NCBI GenBank assembly: GCA_023846275.1
Contig: JAIUJO010000163.1
Coordinates: 241,001-305,000 of the forward strand
Direction of reading: 5' to 3'
Length of the DNA: 64,000 nucleotides
From: Vanilla planifolia
Taxonomy: Eukaryota > Streptophyta > Magnoliopsida > Asparagales > Orchidaceae
Part shown: positions 63,101 through 64,000 of the stretch, one piece after another
Numbering within the stretch: the first letter of the stretch is position 1
How the letters are laid out: each line of letters opens with the position of its first letter
Made by a program: the position numbers and the translations under genes
Notes under the pieces: model-generated
Told to the model about the DNA's origin: nothing
Databases searched by the model: none
What the model saw: only the letters and a program-made list of their open reading frames with translations

Positions 63101-64000
63101 CGAGTGTGTGCATGTATGAGCATGTGTATCCATTGGCTTTTGTGTGTTTGTATGTATGCATGCCTATTTATGAGCCTATTTATGTATGCATGTGTATGTG
63201 CATGTGTTATTTTGTGGATGTTTGTGTACGTGCTTGTATATGTCTTTGTGTATCATTGTATTTATGCTTACATATGCCTATTTGTTTGTTTGGGTATACA
63301 TGTTTTTGTGTGTAGGTGTGTGTATGTGTGCATGTGTTTGTGTGTGTGGGTGTGTGTTTGTATTCTTGTTTGTTGGAATACATGTCCGTGCTTGGGTGTG
63401 TTCATCAACGTGTGTGCATGTGTGTATGTGTGGGGGTGCATGTGTCAACATGGCTATACAAGTGCCTATAAGTAGGTGTATGCAAAGATGTTTGTGTATA
63501 AGCATGTGTGTGTGCCTGTGTCTATTTTTTTATTGCATGTGTGTGTGTGCCTTTATATGTTTGCATGTGGGTATGTGTGTGCCTTCATGTGGGCATATGC
63601 ACACACATGCATGTGTGTGTGTATATATGCATGTACATGTGTGCATGTTTGTGTGTTTGTGTGTCTGCATGTCAGTGCATGTATCTGCATGTATTTATTT
63701 TCATTTGCATTTTGTGTATAAGTTTGTTAGCTTATGCATGTGTGTGCATGCATTTTTAGGTTGTATGTACATGTGTATTTATGTGAATGTGCATTTATGT
63801 GTGCTTGCATTTTCTCTCATGCATGTGTGTACCTATGTGTGCATCATGAGCATGATAGTGTATGTGTGAGCATGTGCATGTGTGTTTGCATATTTATTTT
63901 GTTTAAGTTCATGTGAATATGTTTGTCAGCATGTGGGTGTGGGTGTTTGTATACTTATGTGTTTATGTGTTCCTATGTGTGTGGATGTGTGTGTGTGTGT

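Larger units (their letters stand above)
36284..64000 (+). repeat. Giant TG-rich low-complexity satellite, continues past window end
   Basis: At least 27.7 kb made of TGTG runs mixed with CATG, GCATGC, CACATG and short T or G interruptions. A hand count of 60 bases at 45,001 gave about 26 T, 19 G, 8 A and 8 C. Polarity is constant: every part of the domain is TG-rich on the plus strand and none is CA-rich. No fixed monomer is evident by eye. Long open frames exist in up to six frames (Cys/Val/Met-rich on plus, His/Thr-rich on minus) because TG/CA dinucleotides seldom form stop codons; none has a domain and none is called. Most steps alternate pyrimidine-purine, a Z-DNA-favouring pattern. Confidence 0.9.

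Noticed and set aside
36284..64000. Telomeric or subtelomeric repeat
   Set aside because: There is no recurring TTTAGGG, TTAGGG or similar unit. The TG motif is irregular and lacks the regular G-triplet period of telomeres.

Overview
This window looks like gene-free nuclear DNA from a land plant, probably a repeat-rich heterochromatic region. The plant call rests on two things: about twenty decayed copies of a sequence that matches plant-type 5S rRNA rather than animal 5S, and a stretch resembling the R/U5 end of a plant Ty1/copia LTR. I found no credible protein-coding gene, tRNA, intact rRNA, CRISPR array or prokaryotic feature. The many open frames are by-products of purine-only, pyrimidine-only or TG-only sequence, so none is called as a CDS.

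Layout. (1) 1-29,840: a very AT-rich, highly diverged tandem array. Each monomer holds a degenerate 5S rRNA-like segment on the minus strand (18 recognisable relics), AT-rich spacer blocks that recur in the same order, and one or two GA-rich polypurine tracts. The tracts come in two kinds: PP1 follows the 5S spacer, and PP2 lies before the next 5S. Monomers with separate PP1 and PP2 are about 2-3.6 kb long; monomers where the two are fused are about 1.2-1.5 kb. (2) Within this, 17,770-29,840 is a younger higher-order repeat: copy A (17,770-22,065), copy B (22,930-26,577) and copy C (26,578-29,840). B and C carry deletions and are joined by a chimeric junction inside a 5S relic. (3) 29,841-34,797: the same repeat family in opposite orientation, with plus-strand 5S relics and polypyrimidine tracts, so there is an inversion breakpoint near 29,840. 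(4) 34,798-36,283: a non-satellite island that resembles a minus-strand copia LTR, possibly a solo LTR. (5) 36,284-64,000: at least 27.7 kb of nearly uninterrupted TG-rich low-complexity DNA, a mosaic of TGTG, CATG and CACATG with constant strand polarity. It contains one 65-bp (TA)n tract and runs off the window end.

The parts do not form a pathway. They record genome dynamics: pseudogenisation and CpG decay of a 5S-derived satellite, its rearrangement at purine tracts, and its junction through an LTR-like island with a giant TG satellite. The polypurine tracts (triplex-prone) and the alternating pyrimidine-purine TG domain (Z-DNA-prone) put two unusual DNA structural classes side by side. 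All alignments were done by eye; percentages and functional ideas are inference unless described as counted.
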